Assembly: GCA_028023455.1 (NCBI GenBank)
Contig: JAQFVV010012668.1
Location: forward strand, 248,001 to 312,000
Origin: Epiperipatus broadwayi
Taxonomy: Eukaryota; Onychophora; Udeonychophora; Euonychophora; Peripatidae
Direction of reading: 5' to 3'
Length of the DNA stretch: 64,000 bases
How positions within the stretch are numbered: position 1 is the first letter of the stretch; each line of letters starts with the position of its first letter. Shown piece after piece: positions 47,455 through 58,519 of the stretch. Made by a program: the position numbers and the translations under genes. A model generated the notes under the pieces. That model did not search any database and had not been told where the DNA came from. It saw only the letters and a program-made list of their open reading frames with translations.

Positions 47455-47695
47455 CTTGGTGGTAGACATTGTAACACTCTTCCTTGGATAGATTGCTCAG
47501 TGGTAAAGTCTTCTCTTCACAGCAGGCAGTGGCTGGAATTTCCATCCTGGTGATGATCACACTCTGTCACAATATGTAGGATCGGGTTATAGATTACCAT
47601 TTTCCCATAGGAAGAAATGGAAAATTTATGACCCTCCTACTCACTCATTATAAAATCCAAACAGGCATGGTCTTTGGCAGCAACACACATATGAA
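47455..47695 (+). mobile_element. Second tRNA-derived SINE type (SINE-2) candidate
   Basis: ATTGCTCAGTGGTAAAG resembles an intact A box (TAGCTCAGTGG-x-AGAG); an anticodon-like TCTTCACAGCAG and a decayed B box (GGAATTTCCATCCTGG) follow at tRNA spacing. A non-tRNA body follows (gatgatcacactctgtcac, then gatcgggttatagattacca, ending near aaatccaaacaggc). Only one copy occurs in this window, so family status is inferred from structure. Confidence 0.5.
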
Positions 47696-47699
47696 TTTT

Positions 47700-48960
47700 A
47701 CAGAGTATTTAGATGCCAAAATATAGGCTATTCATACTAATTTTCAGATCTTATATTATTTTTCTACAAGCTGGATTTAGAGCAGGGGAGAATACATTAA
47801 TTTGTTTACAATTTCAATTTAAAATTTATAAAATTTACTCAACTATTGTTTTAAATTTTGTTGAACAAATTTAGCTTAGTTGAACCAAGGGATCTAAAAT
47901 AGTGCTGGTTCAGTGCATTTTGTTATTGCCTGAGTTTCAGTTTTGAAAATATTATTGCAAAAATATAAATTTAGAAACCAGCTTATACACTATTTTATAA
48001 TCAGGTGTGGGGCATGATTTTTATTGACAATATTTTAATTTAACTTTAGCAAATTTAGAAGACCTTTTAATAACTTTTTGTTATATATGTCTGCTGGTTC
48101 TAGTTGGATTTTGTCAATATATGTGTGATTCTCAATGAAAATGAATGAATTGACTTTTTTTAAATAAATAAATTTATAATTTTAAAAAGTTTTAATTTTT
48201 AAATACAGATGTGCTGTATTATACATAAATCGATAATATATTACTGTCTGTTCTTGTATATAAATGTGTGATGATACATATATAATGATATTTATGTTGA
48301 TATACATGCATTCAAGGAGTTTTTAAAATTAGCACAGATAAAGTTATGGGATAAAACAGTTTAAAACATATAGTCTGTAAGAATATACCATTTTATATTC
48401 CCAAACTTATAAAAAAAATAAGAGAAAAAAAAGAATTTACTTATAATTGACATGCAACCATGATAAAAATAATTTTTTAATATGATGCAATCTTCATTTG
48501 TGTGTGTGTGTGGAAACAGGTGTTATACACATGTATGTATTAATTTAACGGCTTACCTTTATTTTAATTTTATTTTTTGAATTATATATTTTTTGATTGC
48601 ATTGTAGTATATCACTTTTTATACTAAGATATCCCCATTCCCTTTTTAAATTAATCCAAGAATTCAGAAAGTAACTTTATCTTAGTATTTAAAATTCAAC
48701 ACATTATTATCATTTTTTACTTTCTCATTTTTATTTCTGCAATTTTCTAAATATTCAATATCAAAAATTGGAATATATTACTCATTTTTTACTTTTTGCA
48801 AAATGTTACAAGCTCCTGTTTTTATAATGCCATTTTTCTTCTAATATTTCATTAGTTATAAATATCTTTTAGTGTTATAATTTTACTTTAATTCCTGTGT
48901 ATATACCATATACGCAATGCTTGCCAGTGTAATGTTCTGATTATTTATTAAGCACACAGT
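47700..48960. other. AT-rich DNA, nothing recognised
   Basis: A short (GT)n tract lies near 48498-48512. No gene. Confidence 0.5.
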
Positions 48961-48966
48961 AAGTCT

Positions 48967-49724
48967 GTAATTAGAAAGAAAAAGGCTTTTAACCTTTTCA
49001 TATGAGTCTTAAATGCTGGTATAATAGCCAAACGATGTAATTTTTGACTATAGAGGAAACTCTCAAACCTGAACACACGATAGGAACTTTATAAAGATAA
49101 GAGCATCCATCTTATCCTTAATCTAAATTTTTATTTATATAGGCCAATCTGAAGCCTCTTGATTTGAGACCAGGACTGAAATTACTCTCTTCATATTTAA
49201 TCCACTATTTCCTTTCACAAATTAACTTACATGAATTTTTGTGATTTACAACAAGTTAATATTTAAGATCTTTTTAATGGAAATATAGGAACGTATGTAA
49301 TATTCTGATTGCTTATTAAGCACACTGTAGGTCTGTAAATGGAAAAAGAAAGGCTTTTAACATTTTCACATGTGCATTAAATGTTTATTATACATTAGTT
49401 TCTATATTTCCATTAAAAAGATCTTAAGTATTATCTTATTGTAAGTCACAAGATTTTATGTAAGTTAATTTGTGAAAGGAAATAGTGGATTAAATATGAA
49501 GAGAGTAATATCTTCACACTGTTGAATCAAGATGCTTCAGATTGGCCTATATAAATAAGAATTTAGGCTAAAGATAAGGTGACTGCTCTTATCTTTATAG
49601 AATAATTATCTTGTGTTGAGGTTTGAAAACTCCCTCTATAGTTAAAAACTACATCATTTGGCTATTATACAAACATTTAAGGCACATGTGAAAAAAATTA
49701 AAAGCCTTTATCTTTCTAATTACA
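48967..49724. mobile_element. Large fold-back repeat with a direct third copy of its end in the centre
   Basis: Arms 48967-49289 and 49401-49724 are inverted and similar throughout (tttcctttcacaaattaact against agttaatttgtgaaaggaaa). The 110-bp centre (gtaatattctgattgcttat ... aggcttttaacattttcaca) is itself a diverged direct copy of the start of the left arm (gttctgattatttattaag at about 48935 on). The unit therefore consists of end-arm-end-inverted arm. No open frame. Family unknown. Confidence 0.7.
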
Positions 49725-50089
49725 ATGTATATCAGTACAAAGGTGGTTGGTGTACTTTTCAAGCTTCTTAAATCACCATAGTTTAGCTATTTACTTTCAA
49801 ATGCCTTTATTTGTGCCTCAAGACGATTCAAGAGGCATAAGTTTTACAACGCAATCAACAAGAATCATTACAAAGAAATTTAGGGAGTGTCAGTGTGTGT
49901 CAAGTGCATCCGCACCCATATACTTGATTCAATGCATATGATTTTGAACATTCAAGTATAAATGTATGGATAGGTGAGTGGGATATTAATAGTTCCAAAA
50001 GTGCAGTGACACAAAATTCACCTGCCCTTCCAGACTTACACACATAAACCCAACTTCTTATGCTGAAATTATTGTTCACAAAACTGTCC

Positions 50090-50395
50090 AATTATACATG
50101 TCCATTTCTCCATTAGTTATTTGGAGACAAAAATGTTGTTATATTAACAGCAATGTTACACTTTCAGAATACTTCTATTCATGTCTCATTATTATTTGGG
50201 GCCATAGCTTGAAAGAAACAAGGTAACCACTTCAGTTGCAGTGGGAATATTGTCCTTGGATTGTCTAATTGTACAAGTCTATTTCACCATTTGAGCATTC
50301 CCAGTACTGTTATAAATGAGAAGGTGTTTGGATTGTCCAATTGTACAAGTCTATTTCACCATTAAAGCTCTCCCAGTTCTGTTATAAATGGCTTT
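50090..50395. repeat. 72-bp tandem duplication plus a diverged third unit
   Basis: Unit 50258-50329 (ggattgtctaattgtacaag, ttataaatg) is repeated from 50330 with a few changes. A diverged earlier unit is at about 50085-50125 (caattatacatgtccatttc). Confidence 0.7.
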
Positions 50396-50399
50396 ATAG

Positions 50400-50600
50400 G
50401 TATATATGCTTATTTCTTGGTTTGCATGGCATACCACTTGTAGAGCAGTCACTTTCCCTTCTATCTATTCCTAATCTTTTATTAATTTGTTCAGGCTTAA
50501 CTATCTTTGTTTCCTAGGATTTATCATCATGATATGTTAGTGCTCTTTGGGCTGTTATAATTTCTAATTACTAATATATCGATTTATTTATTATGTAAGG
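50400..50600. other. Possible 3' region of the minus-strand LINE
   Basis: No A-rich tail (T run on the plus strand) is obvious between the ORF2 end at 50612 and here, so the 3' boundary of the LINE is not fixed. Confidence 0.35.
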
Positions 50601-50611
50601 TAAGCACTACA

Positions 50612-53416
50612 CTAGGCAAGGCATGGCCCTAGTTTGATCTGGTTCCAAGTCTGATCAGTTAGCCATGGCTGGCATGTCCTCTTGTCATGGTCCTTGGCAT
50701 CATTTAACAATTTGAAGTATAATACCTCAATATTGTAATCAATACCCTTTTCAAAAGTTACCTTATTTCGTGCCAACCAGATGACAAAGTTAACATAAGT
50801 TGCCAATCTAACACTGCCAAAGGAGCCCTTTTTAAAAGCTTTCACCATATCCACCCAAACCCAGTCTTTATCTGTGGTCTTTTGCAATGTCAGGTAGCAT
50901 AGTTTATTTCAGGTCTCACATTCCTGAAGAATGTGGAAAATTGTTTCATCGGTTTTCTTGCACAGAGGGCATATCGGATCCATTTTATACCTCCGCTTGT
51001 GGTGGAGGAATGCAGCCGTTGGTAGAGCCTCAAGGTTAACTTTAATATAAAGTCTACTAATTTCACCTCCAGCTTCCAGAACTTTGTTAACCCTGCAAGC
51101 CTCTTGATCCCTAGCTGAAGTCTGGTCTTAGTGATGGGAATGCTACCATTGATTAGAGCATGGGTGTCCCAATAGGAAAGTTTGCCATTGAAAAGGGAAT
51201 TGGACATTGTTATATTTTTAGTCATGAGTGTGACCTGTTGCTGTAACCAAATGTTACCCTTTCTTTGGGGGGGGGCAGTCAGTGGGTTCAACCTCATTTA
51301 TTGGTAGGGGTTTTTCCATTTTTGGATTATCCTGAAATAGTTTGGTGAAAATATTGTGGGCTTTCTGGATTAAGAAGGTATTGATTGAATGGAGTCCCGA
51401 GTCCATTTTGTGATTTAGGCCTTTGAAGGGAACTGAGGCCAATTACTGCTGTTCTCACACCCCAGAAAAGCCTCCTACATTGAGTCTCCACCTTTTTATA
51501 AGGGTCTTAGTAGGGGAAAAACCAGCCAGAAAATAAGTGATTTTGGGTAGCACAGCTGCATTTAATAGTGTGACCTTCCCCAACAAGGAGAGTGGGACCT
51601 TGGTTAGGGATGTCACTGTGTTCTTAACCTTTGTGAAAATATTTTCCTCCAGCTCCATTTTCATGACATTAGGAGAGGAGGCCAGGCTAAAGCCGAGAAA
51701 CTACTGGGGGGTGCTTGAAATCTCCCCTCGATCTGTTTTCCAGTTCTGATCGACCAAATGGCCGATTTTGCCTCATTAACTCTTAGACCTGATTCGGAAC
51801 CAAATTGATCCAAGAGCTCCTCCAGCCTACCAACCTCATCCTGTGACAAGAGAAACACAGTCAAATCATCCATGTAGGATACATGGCAACCCTCTCTCTC
51901 AGCAAAGGGATGGCAATTCCCTCAATGAATGCCTCAATGTGTAACAGCAATGGGTTGAGGTAAGCCGTGAAGAGGAGTGCACTCAGTGGTGAGCCCTGTG
52001 GTATTAAAACAGAGGGCTGAAATCCTGGAGCCACTCATCCATCCAGTGAGAGAAAGATTTCTCTATTCTGTAGAAGATTCTCGATCATTTGGAGATATGC
52101 CTGGGGCACTTGGAGTTTCTCCAGTATACTGAGTAACACATTGATCTGCACACAGTTAAAAGCACCGGCAAACTGGCCAGACCATTTTATTCCTGTGTAT
52201 ATGATCCACTATGAGGCAAAACCGACTGATGGCTTCTGCAGTTGAGCTCCTCTTCTTTGCAAATTGGAAGGCTGACAGTTTATCAATAATGATCTTCTGT
52301 ATGTCTTCTTTGATGAGGTTTTCGATTGTTTTTATCAGTAGTGGAATCATGGAAATAGGTCGCAGATTCCCCAGCTCACATGACCCCTGGGGTTTTTTGA
52401 GGAGGGGGACCATTGCGACGGAGTAAATCCCACTAATTTCCCGACTGCCATCAGCCAGTATATCCACCATCTTCTTAACAATCAGTATTGTGAATGAGCT
52501 CAGGTGCAGCAGAAGGAATTTTGGGATTCCATGCATCCCAGGATGTGTGCCATCAGGAAAGGCTCTAAGCATTGCCAGGATTCTGGCCTCAGTTATTTTG
52601 TGTGGTGTATTTGCCGTGGAGAATGTTCTCCTAATTCTGTTAACACCATTGGGATTAAATTTTTTAATGTAATGCTGTCTGATCCTGAGCAGCATGGATG
52701 TACCAACATATTTGTTGCCATCTATCTCAATTGAACCTGGTGCCCTGGATTTCCTGTTGGTTCCAAGGGCCCACTTGAGATAACCGCAGGTCCAGCAATG
52801 TTGGTGTTCAATGAATTGCCGAGCTCTTTTAATAGAGAGGTATTCGGCAACCTCCCTCTGTATAAGGCTGTATTTAATTTTCAGTTCAATTATTTAGGGA
52901 ACATTATGAGCCTCATATGGCATATGTTGTAATTTATATGCAATATGGTCCAGTTCACTAATTAAGTTGGCCTGGAATTGGTCATATTTGTGATTATAAT
53001 CACCAATTATTAAGGTTGGGAAAGGGCTGGTTCTCAAGGTGCTATTGATTGAGTTTATAACACTAATTACAGTTTCAGTCCTTTGGAAGGTACAAATTTA
53101 CTATGTTAAATGAGTGGCCTTTATCTTGTACTATTGCAATTAGACAATTTAAATTGATCATCAAAATTTTGAAAAAGGAGATGGATGATTTTTTATTTAT
53201 GATTATAGCTACTCCACCTGATGGAGTATTAGAAAAGGAGTAGTGTAGGTAACCCATAGTCTGTAGTAGATCAATGATTTTGTTATCAGATCAAAGGTAT
53301 AATTTAGTTTTGCATAAGCATAGTATGTCTGGGTTGTGCTGTTTGAACCAATGTATCAGGGCATATGCCCTGTTAATGGTGTTCAAGCCCCTTATGTTCA
53401 GTGATGCAATATACAT
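50612..53416 (-). pseudogene. Tx1-like LINE ORF2: endonuclease-reverse transcriptase, disabled
   Basis: The start is placed at 53416 (MYIASLNIRGLN), whose N is the first endonuclease motif. The second motif reads LCLCKTKLYL where the family has ETK, so the metal-binding Glu appears changed to Lys. GGVAIIINKK and NLYLPKD follow (53075-53257). Reverse transcriptase: LRPISMIPLLIKTIENLI (near 52350), QFAGAFNCVQINVL (motif A, one frame over, with the usual Asp replaced), SYMDDLTVFLLSQDE (near 51870) with the DD intact, GLRVNEAKS, and LLGKVTLLNAAVLPKITYFL. C-terminal: KLVDFILKLTL, then IRYALCARKPMKQFSTFF (Cys/His tail). Many stops and shifts make it inactive. In-frame start is close after the ORF1 stop. 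Confidence 0.78.
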
Positions 53417-53452
53417 TATTGATGACCTAATACCCACCTGATGATGAATTAG

Positions 53453-56286
53453 ACTAGTCTCCAGGTGGGTCCCCTGGGTCAAGCTCTCCTTCTACTGTGA
53501 CCTCAGGAATAGAGCCTCCCTCTGATGCTGTGAGAGTAGAAGGTGTTTTGATCTCCTCAACTAGAGATATCAGTTCTGGGTGGCCATTTTCCAATGGGGT
53601 GATTTACAAAGGAGAATCTTTCAGGCTGAGGGGTATCGGGCCATTCAGATAGTCTACCTGTGTTGGTGAACTAGTTTGTGTCTTCTTTCCCTTAGGTGGG
53701 CATTCCTGGTTTGCTGTTTCATGTAATTCTACAAGATCCCCACAAATTCTGATTCATCACAGTCCATAGAAGGGGAAGATAATGGTTTAGGCCTCTTGGA
53801 TCTTTTTGCCTTCCTGCGATTGGGTCGGGTTATGGATGGTGTTACAAGTTTATCTTCTGATTCTTGCTTGGAATTATTCTCGGGCTGTGCATTCTCAGAA
53901 TTTTCAGACATGAATATGTCATTGCCTTGGGTGACTATCTGTTCTGTTTCTTGCATTCTGGATCTACTATGATGATTCTGTTGCTTTGGCTTTCTTAATT
54001 GAAAGACCTCTGAGTTGAATATATTATTACTCATCATATTATTTTCTTGCAAACTGGAATGAATCATCTGGGGTCCCTTTCAGTTACATCTGTGGAATTT
54101 CTTGCGTATAGATCCACAATGTATGCATTTTCGATCCGGGCAGTCTCTCATTAGGTGGGAACAGTGGAAACACTGTGGGAAAACCCCTCTGAGAATAATC
54201 AGTAGTGAGGCCTCGTGGTACTTCACCAACCCAGGCACAGCCAATGGGAACATTCCTTTGGCAAGTAAAATTCTGAATTCTGCAATGTTTGTGAAAACTT
54301 CAGCTCCAACATTCTGAAGTTGTCTGTAAGCAAAGGACATAATTTTCCCATATGGTGCGAGGATTTGTTGAAGCTCTGATTGTTGAAATTCAAAACCACA
54401 ATTCTTGACCATTCCACTGATACACATCGATCTATCCAAGTCCACAGTCACCAAATATCTGCCTGCTAATCATTTATACGTGTTTCTGAATGCTTCCTTG
54501 GCAAAGGGTTTGGTGAATTGTATGGCCACATAGCGGTCATTTGGATAAAATAAAACTTTATATATGGAGGACCATATCCCTTTTGTCTTAAAGAGATCAA
54601 ACAATGATTGGGTGGGGAATTTATAAAAGGATTTGTTATGGTCTGTCATGGAAAAAATTAGGATATTATTATTTCTGTAGGGTTGAAAGGACCTCATCAA
54701 CAAGGCAGGTATTGACTGATTAAAGCAGTCATTGATGACCATATGGGATGTTGGAGTATCTTCTATAATTGGAGTCACTCCTGCTTCTTCTTGATCTGTG
54801 CTTTGGCCTTCATATTCATGATCATTATCCATGATTAATAGTGACTTAGCAAGTGTGCTTAGCTCAGGTTTGTTATTATCATAATGTTGAGAATTGTAGT
54901 TTGTAGGATTTGTGTGTTCTGTGCTTGCTGCTGTCATTCGAGCATATGATAAGGGAGGTATGATGCTTCTATTCCGAGTGTTATGGTCCTTGTTATATGT
55001 ATCATTCTTACTTACTACTTTTGAATTGTTTCCTAAAGCCGGAAAATCAAAATTGTAATTGCTATTGTGATTATTGATTCGGTTCATCTTTCTGTCTTCA
55101 TTTGGTGCCTTGTTTGATACTGGCCTCATGTTTTCAGTGTTATCACTAGAGTTGGAGAAATGAAAACTATATGAGTTTGCTTTGGGGCTGAGGACAGATT
55201 TGGGTTTGGTGGTATTTTTATTTGTACTGATCTGAAGGTTATAGTAGTCATAGATACTTTCTTGAGACTGCATCTCTGGGTCTTCAACTTTGTTCACTGA
55301 TAATGCATTGTGAGGAGTTTACTTTGGTTTTATTTTCTTCTATATGATTGGGAGGGGTAGGATTGTTAGAGTTTGAGTATCTTATTTTTGGGTTTTTTAG
55401 GCATTTTGAACAGTTTCTTTGTTCGTTTTGGATCGACTTTTGGGATAATAGTTGTATCTGGTATATTACAGTGAGTTGATAAATTTGCATTAAGGTAATT
55501 GTGATCCTTATTTGAGCTTGAAGCATTTTCACCTGTGAAAAAACTCATTGTTGTGGTCTTAGAATTGTTCCTCAGTGGATTCTGTGAACGTAAAAAGGGT
55601 TTAGCACACTTATTTGGCCTTGTTTCTTTGATTTTGGGTTCAATTTTTAGTTTGTTATGATCTAGCGCTTATTTTCTGAAAAAAATATTTGTCGATGGCG
55701 CTGCTGTCCCATATCTTCCTTTATATTCATCCAAAAAAATTGGTTCTTGGGTCATTTTGTAGGTCTCACTAAATTGCATATTGTTCAATTTAAAAGTTGG
55801 AATCATCTCGCTGATTTCTGGGGTTTTTCTTGTCCGCCGTGTTTTCCCGCAAACCGCAGCTTCCGTTTCGACACCAAATTGTCATAATAACGGAAGTGCG
55901 CTAGTTTTTGCCTTGTAACTTTTTTGTTCTAGGACTTTTATACTGGATTTTTTTCACAGTAATGTTCCTTTTTGAATTGTTTATTGAATTATTATCATTT
56001 AAAGTCCCGGGGTCTATTTTATTACTACTTTTTTTTTTTCGAAGTCAGCTTCTGTGAATTTGCTATTTCCGTTACTTTCACTGTCATGATGATTAAAATC
56101 TGAGTTACTAGGGTTTTCTAAATTCATTTTCAGTGAATAACTGGGATTGTCAGGAAGTCTATTCTTGTTTATATTAGCTTTTTCACTTTTGCTCTCAATG
56201 GTTGCTTTTGTCTTGTAACCAAGTGAATCTTCTAAACCATCTGGTTTGGCTATAGCCTTGTTGAAGGCAGCCATTTCCGTGCTCAC
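53453..56286 (-). pseudogene. Tx1-like LINE ORF1 protein, broken into several frames
   Basis: N-terminal pieces: 56014-56286 (MAAFNKAIAKPDGLED...) and, after stops, a stretch near 55690-55800 reading LNNMQFSETYKMTQEPIF and FLDEYKGRYGTAAPS. Then a long Ser/Asn-rich frame, 54470-55297 (NYNFDFPALGNNSK), whose end (ILIFSMTDHNKSFYKFP ... AIQFTKPFAKEAFRN) looks like a first RRM-like fold. Frame 54080-54454 gives a second one (CISGMVKNCGFEFQQSELQQ, YGKIMSFAYRQL) and the knuckles QCFHCSHLMRDCPDRKC and HC-x8-HRC. A basic tail, 53729-54067 (RRKAKRSKRPKPLSSP), follows, continuing to a stop near 53453. It binds element RNA in the family. At least five breaks. Confidence 0.72.
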
Positions 56287-56299
56287 ACGTAATCATAAA

Positions 56300-57350
56300 A
56301 CTTAATTTTCCTCGCTGAAAATCAGCTTTTTTTTTTTTATAAAAGGTTTATGGAACAATAGCGATCGTACTTACTGATAAAACAATTGACTTCTTTTTAT
56401 TTTATCTCTTTCTTTTGGGTATAAATTAGACTGTCTCAATTGGAGCCTTTGAAAGGAAGAACCTTTCAGCTTGTCAGCACACAACTGAATATAGTTTAGC
56501 TATTTATCACAACAATTTTAAGGTAATAGAGTTATGACATGTGATAGTATGTTTTGTACTTTATTAGTGTCATCATGAAATCTTGCAAATCACATGATAA
56601 CATTCTTGTGGCTTATGACTTCATTGCCACAAAATGTCTAAACATTTTGCTAATAATATTGTCAATTTAAAATAAAATTTAATGTTAAATGTGTTATTTC
56701 ATCATGGTTTAATTAAGGTAGGAAATACATTATCACATTTCATGTCATAAGTTGTGATCCATATGTGAATACTTAAAAAAATATTTTCACCACATAACCC
56801 ATGTTGATTCAGAGATGACACTTAGACAGCTTGGAAAGAGAACCAACCAGCAATCAACTTTTCATTGGGAGACCCTATTATACATTCAATGATAATTGAG
56901 CCCATTATGAGTCACAATTTTATATAAAAAGTATTAATTACTTTTGTCAATGATTACTTATACTCAATCAATTTGTACAAGACCTTTGAATCAGATAATT
57001 GCCTCTAAACTGAAAATATAAAATATGCATAGGTATACATGCACATACTTCAATTTTTTAATCAGTGACTAATGAAATTAAAATTTGAGCAATAATTTGT
57101 TTCTGTTTTATTGCTCAAATTAAGATGGTTTTTTAAAAAAAATTCTCTTATCATCAAAATAGTTTTATATTGACTCAAATAAATTCTATCAGGATGTCTT
57201 TATAATGATCCTAATGATTAAGATGCCCTTATGCTAATTCAACTGCAGTTAGTAAAAAAGTCTCATATGACTCCATTTATTAATTTCACCATGCAGTTAT
57301 TATTATATGATTCAACTGCTTGCCCAAAAAACTATATGATGCAATTGCTT
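56300..57350. other. AT-rich DNA, nothing recognised
   Basis: No feature found. Confidence 0.5.
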
Positions 57351-57354
57351 ATAT

Positions 57355-57540
57355 TAAAATAGACAAAACTGCCATTCAGTACAAACCAGAGTAATCAATG
57401 GATGCCAGAAGGTTTGTACATAGAATCCCTATGTAATGCCTACTCATCCAATATCCACAGACTACTTTCTAGCTTGTGGCTTTAATCAGTTAGGGGCCTT
57501 GGATCTGAGAGCACTGCACCTAAATCTTAGGACCAGACAA
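57355..57540. mobile_element. Rep-B fragment
   Basis: gagtaatcaatggatgccag, aatccctatgtaatgc, ctactcatccaatatcc, agcttgtggctttaatcagt and gagagcactgcacctaaatc follow the extended Rep-B order of 22985-23175. One orientation only. Confidence 0.65.
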
Positions 57541-57689
57541 TTATACATTAGATCGCATTATCAAACTATCTGTTTGTTTTTGATAGCATACTATTCCTTT
57601 AATGACAACTACTTTTTATTATCTCACTATTCACTATGATGCAATCCATATACTGATCCAGTTTTTGGCACTAAGCTAAATTTCCTACT

Positions 57690-57960
57690 AGCAGGCTACT
57701 TTTGTAGTTAAATGCTATCTTTATATTGTTTAAATCACCTATACACCAAAAGCCATTCTTATACATACTCAATTGCTTACTTAAAATTTACCCTTACACA
57801 GATTCAACTGCTTATTAGCAATTTATTCTTATAGTAATTCAAGAAATTATTAGAAAGTTACAGTTATACTGAATAAACTGCTTTAGACAAATTATCCTGC
57901 ACCTTACTGTTCACCAGCAGGCTATCCTTAAATTGAGACAAATTCTCACATGCAAGCTAC
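57690..57960. repeat. Degenerate 35-bp minisatellite
   Basis: Units start at 57769, 57804, 57839 and 57874, exactly 35 bp apart, each with a tcaactgctta-like head and a ttattcttata-like middle. Weaker units extend on both sides. Divergence between units is high, so the array is old. Confidence 0.6.
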
Positions 57961-57964
57961 ATTT

Positions 57965-58310
57965 ATGCTGACTCATTTTCACTAACAAGATATTGTAATG
58001 GCTTAATTGCATAATATGCAGTCATATTTATAATTTAGAAATGCAAAAAGAGTTAAGTTATCATATTGTTTCCTTTTGAAGCATTTTGAAATAAAGTAAT
58101 AAGTCTACATATGTATAGTTACTTGTAGTCATAGATCAGCGTGTTTATCAAAAAATCTACACACAAATCTCGATTTATAATCTACTTTAAAAGCATATCC
58201 TTTTAAATCAAAGTAGCTACTAATTAATAAAATTAAAATGTATACTTAATTTTTGCACTTTCTATAATAAAAAATATGTATATTGATAAAAGTGATTTTA
58301 ATAATGAAAA
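57965..58310. other. AT-rich spacer
   Basis: Nothing recognised. Confidence 0.5.
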
Positions 58311-58318
58311 TTAGCTTT

Positions 58319-58514
58319 ATTGCAATTCAAATAATTCTTCTTACACTTTTTCCAGCAAAAACTTTTTTTATTATTACTACAGTTTCAACTGTACCTTGCA
58401 GTCTTCATCAGATCTTATTCTCTTCTTCTACTGCAAGGTACAGTCAAAACTGTAACAATAATAATAATAAAAAGTTTTTGCTGAAAAAAGTGTAAGAATT
58501 ATTTGAATTGCAAT
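58319..58514. mobile_element. Palindromic MITE
   Basis: Arms of about 84 bp (58319-58402 and 58430-58514) begin ATTGCAATTCAAATAATTCT and differ by small indels in the A/T-rich part (triplet ATT length) and in TTTCAACTG/TTTTGACTG. The loop is 27 bp (cttcatcagatc...). No open frame of its own; the 70-codon frame at 58283 is read-through. Confidence 0.75.
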
Positions 58515-58519
58515 ATTAT

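Larger units (their letters stand above)
50600..56290 (-). mobile_element. Tx1-like (L1-superfamily) LINE, long but decayed
   Basis: About 5.7 kb on the minus strand in the order ORF1 then ORF2, GC-richer than its surroundings. ORF1 carries two RRM-like segments and Cys/His knuckles; ORF2 carries an APE-type endonuclease, a reverse transcriptase with SYMDD, and a C-terminal Cys/His tail. This architecture with a C-terminal Cys motif fits the L1/Tx1 group, although I cannot exclude another APE-type clade without a tree. Fragments of the same broad family are at 2900-3650 (ORF2 end) and 16857-19608 (ORF1 only). Confidence 0.8.
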
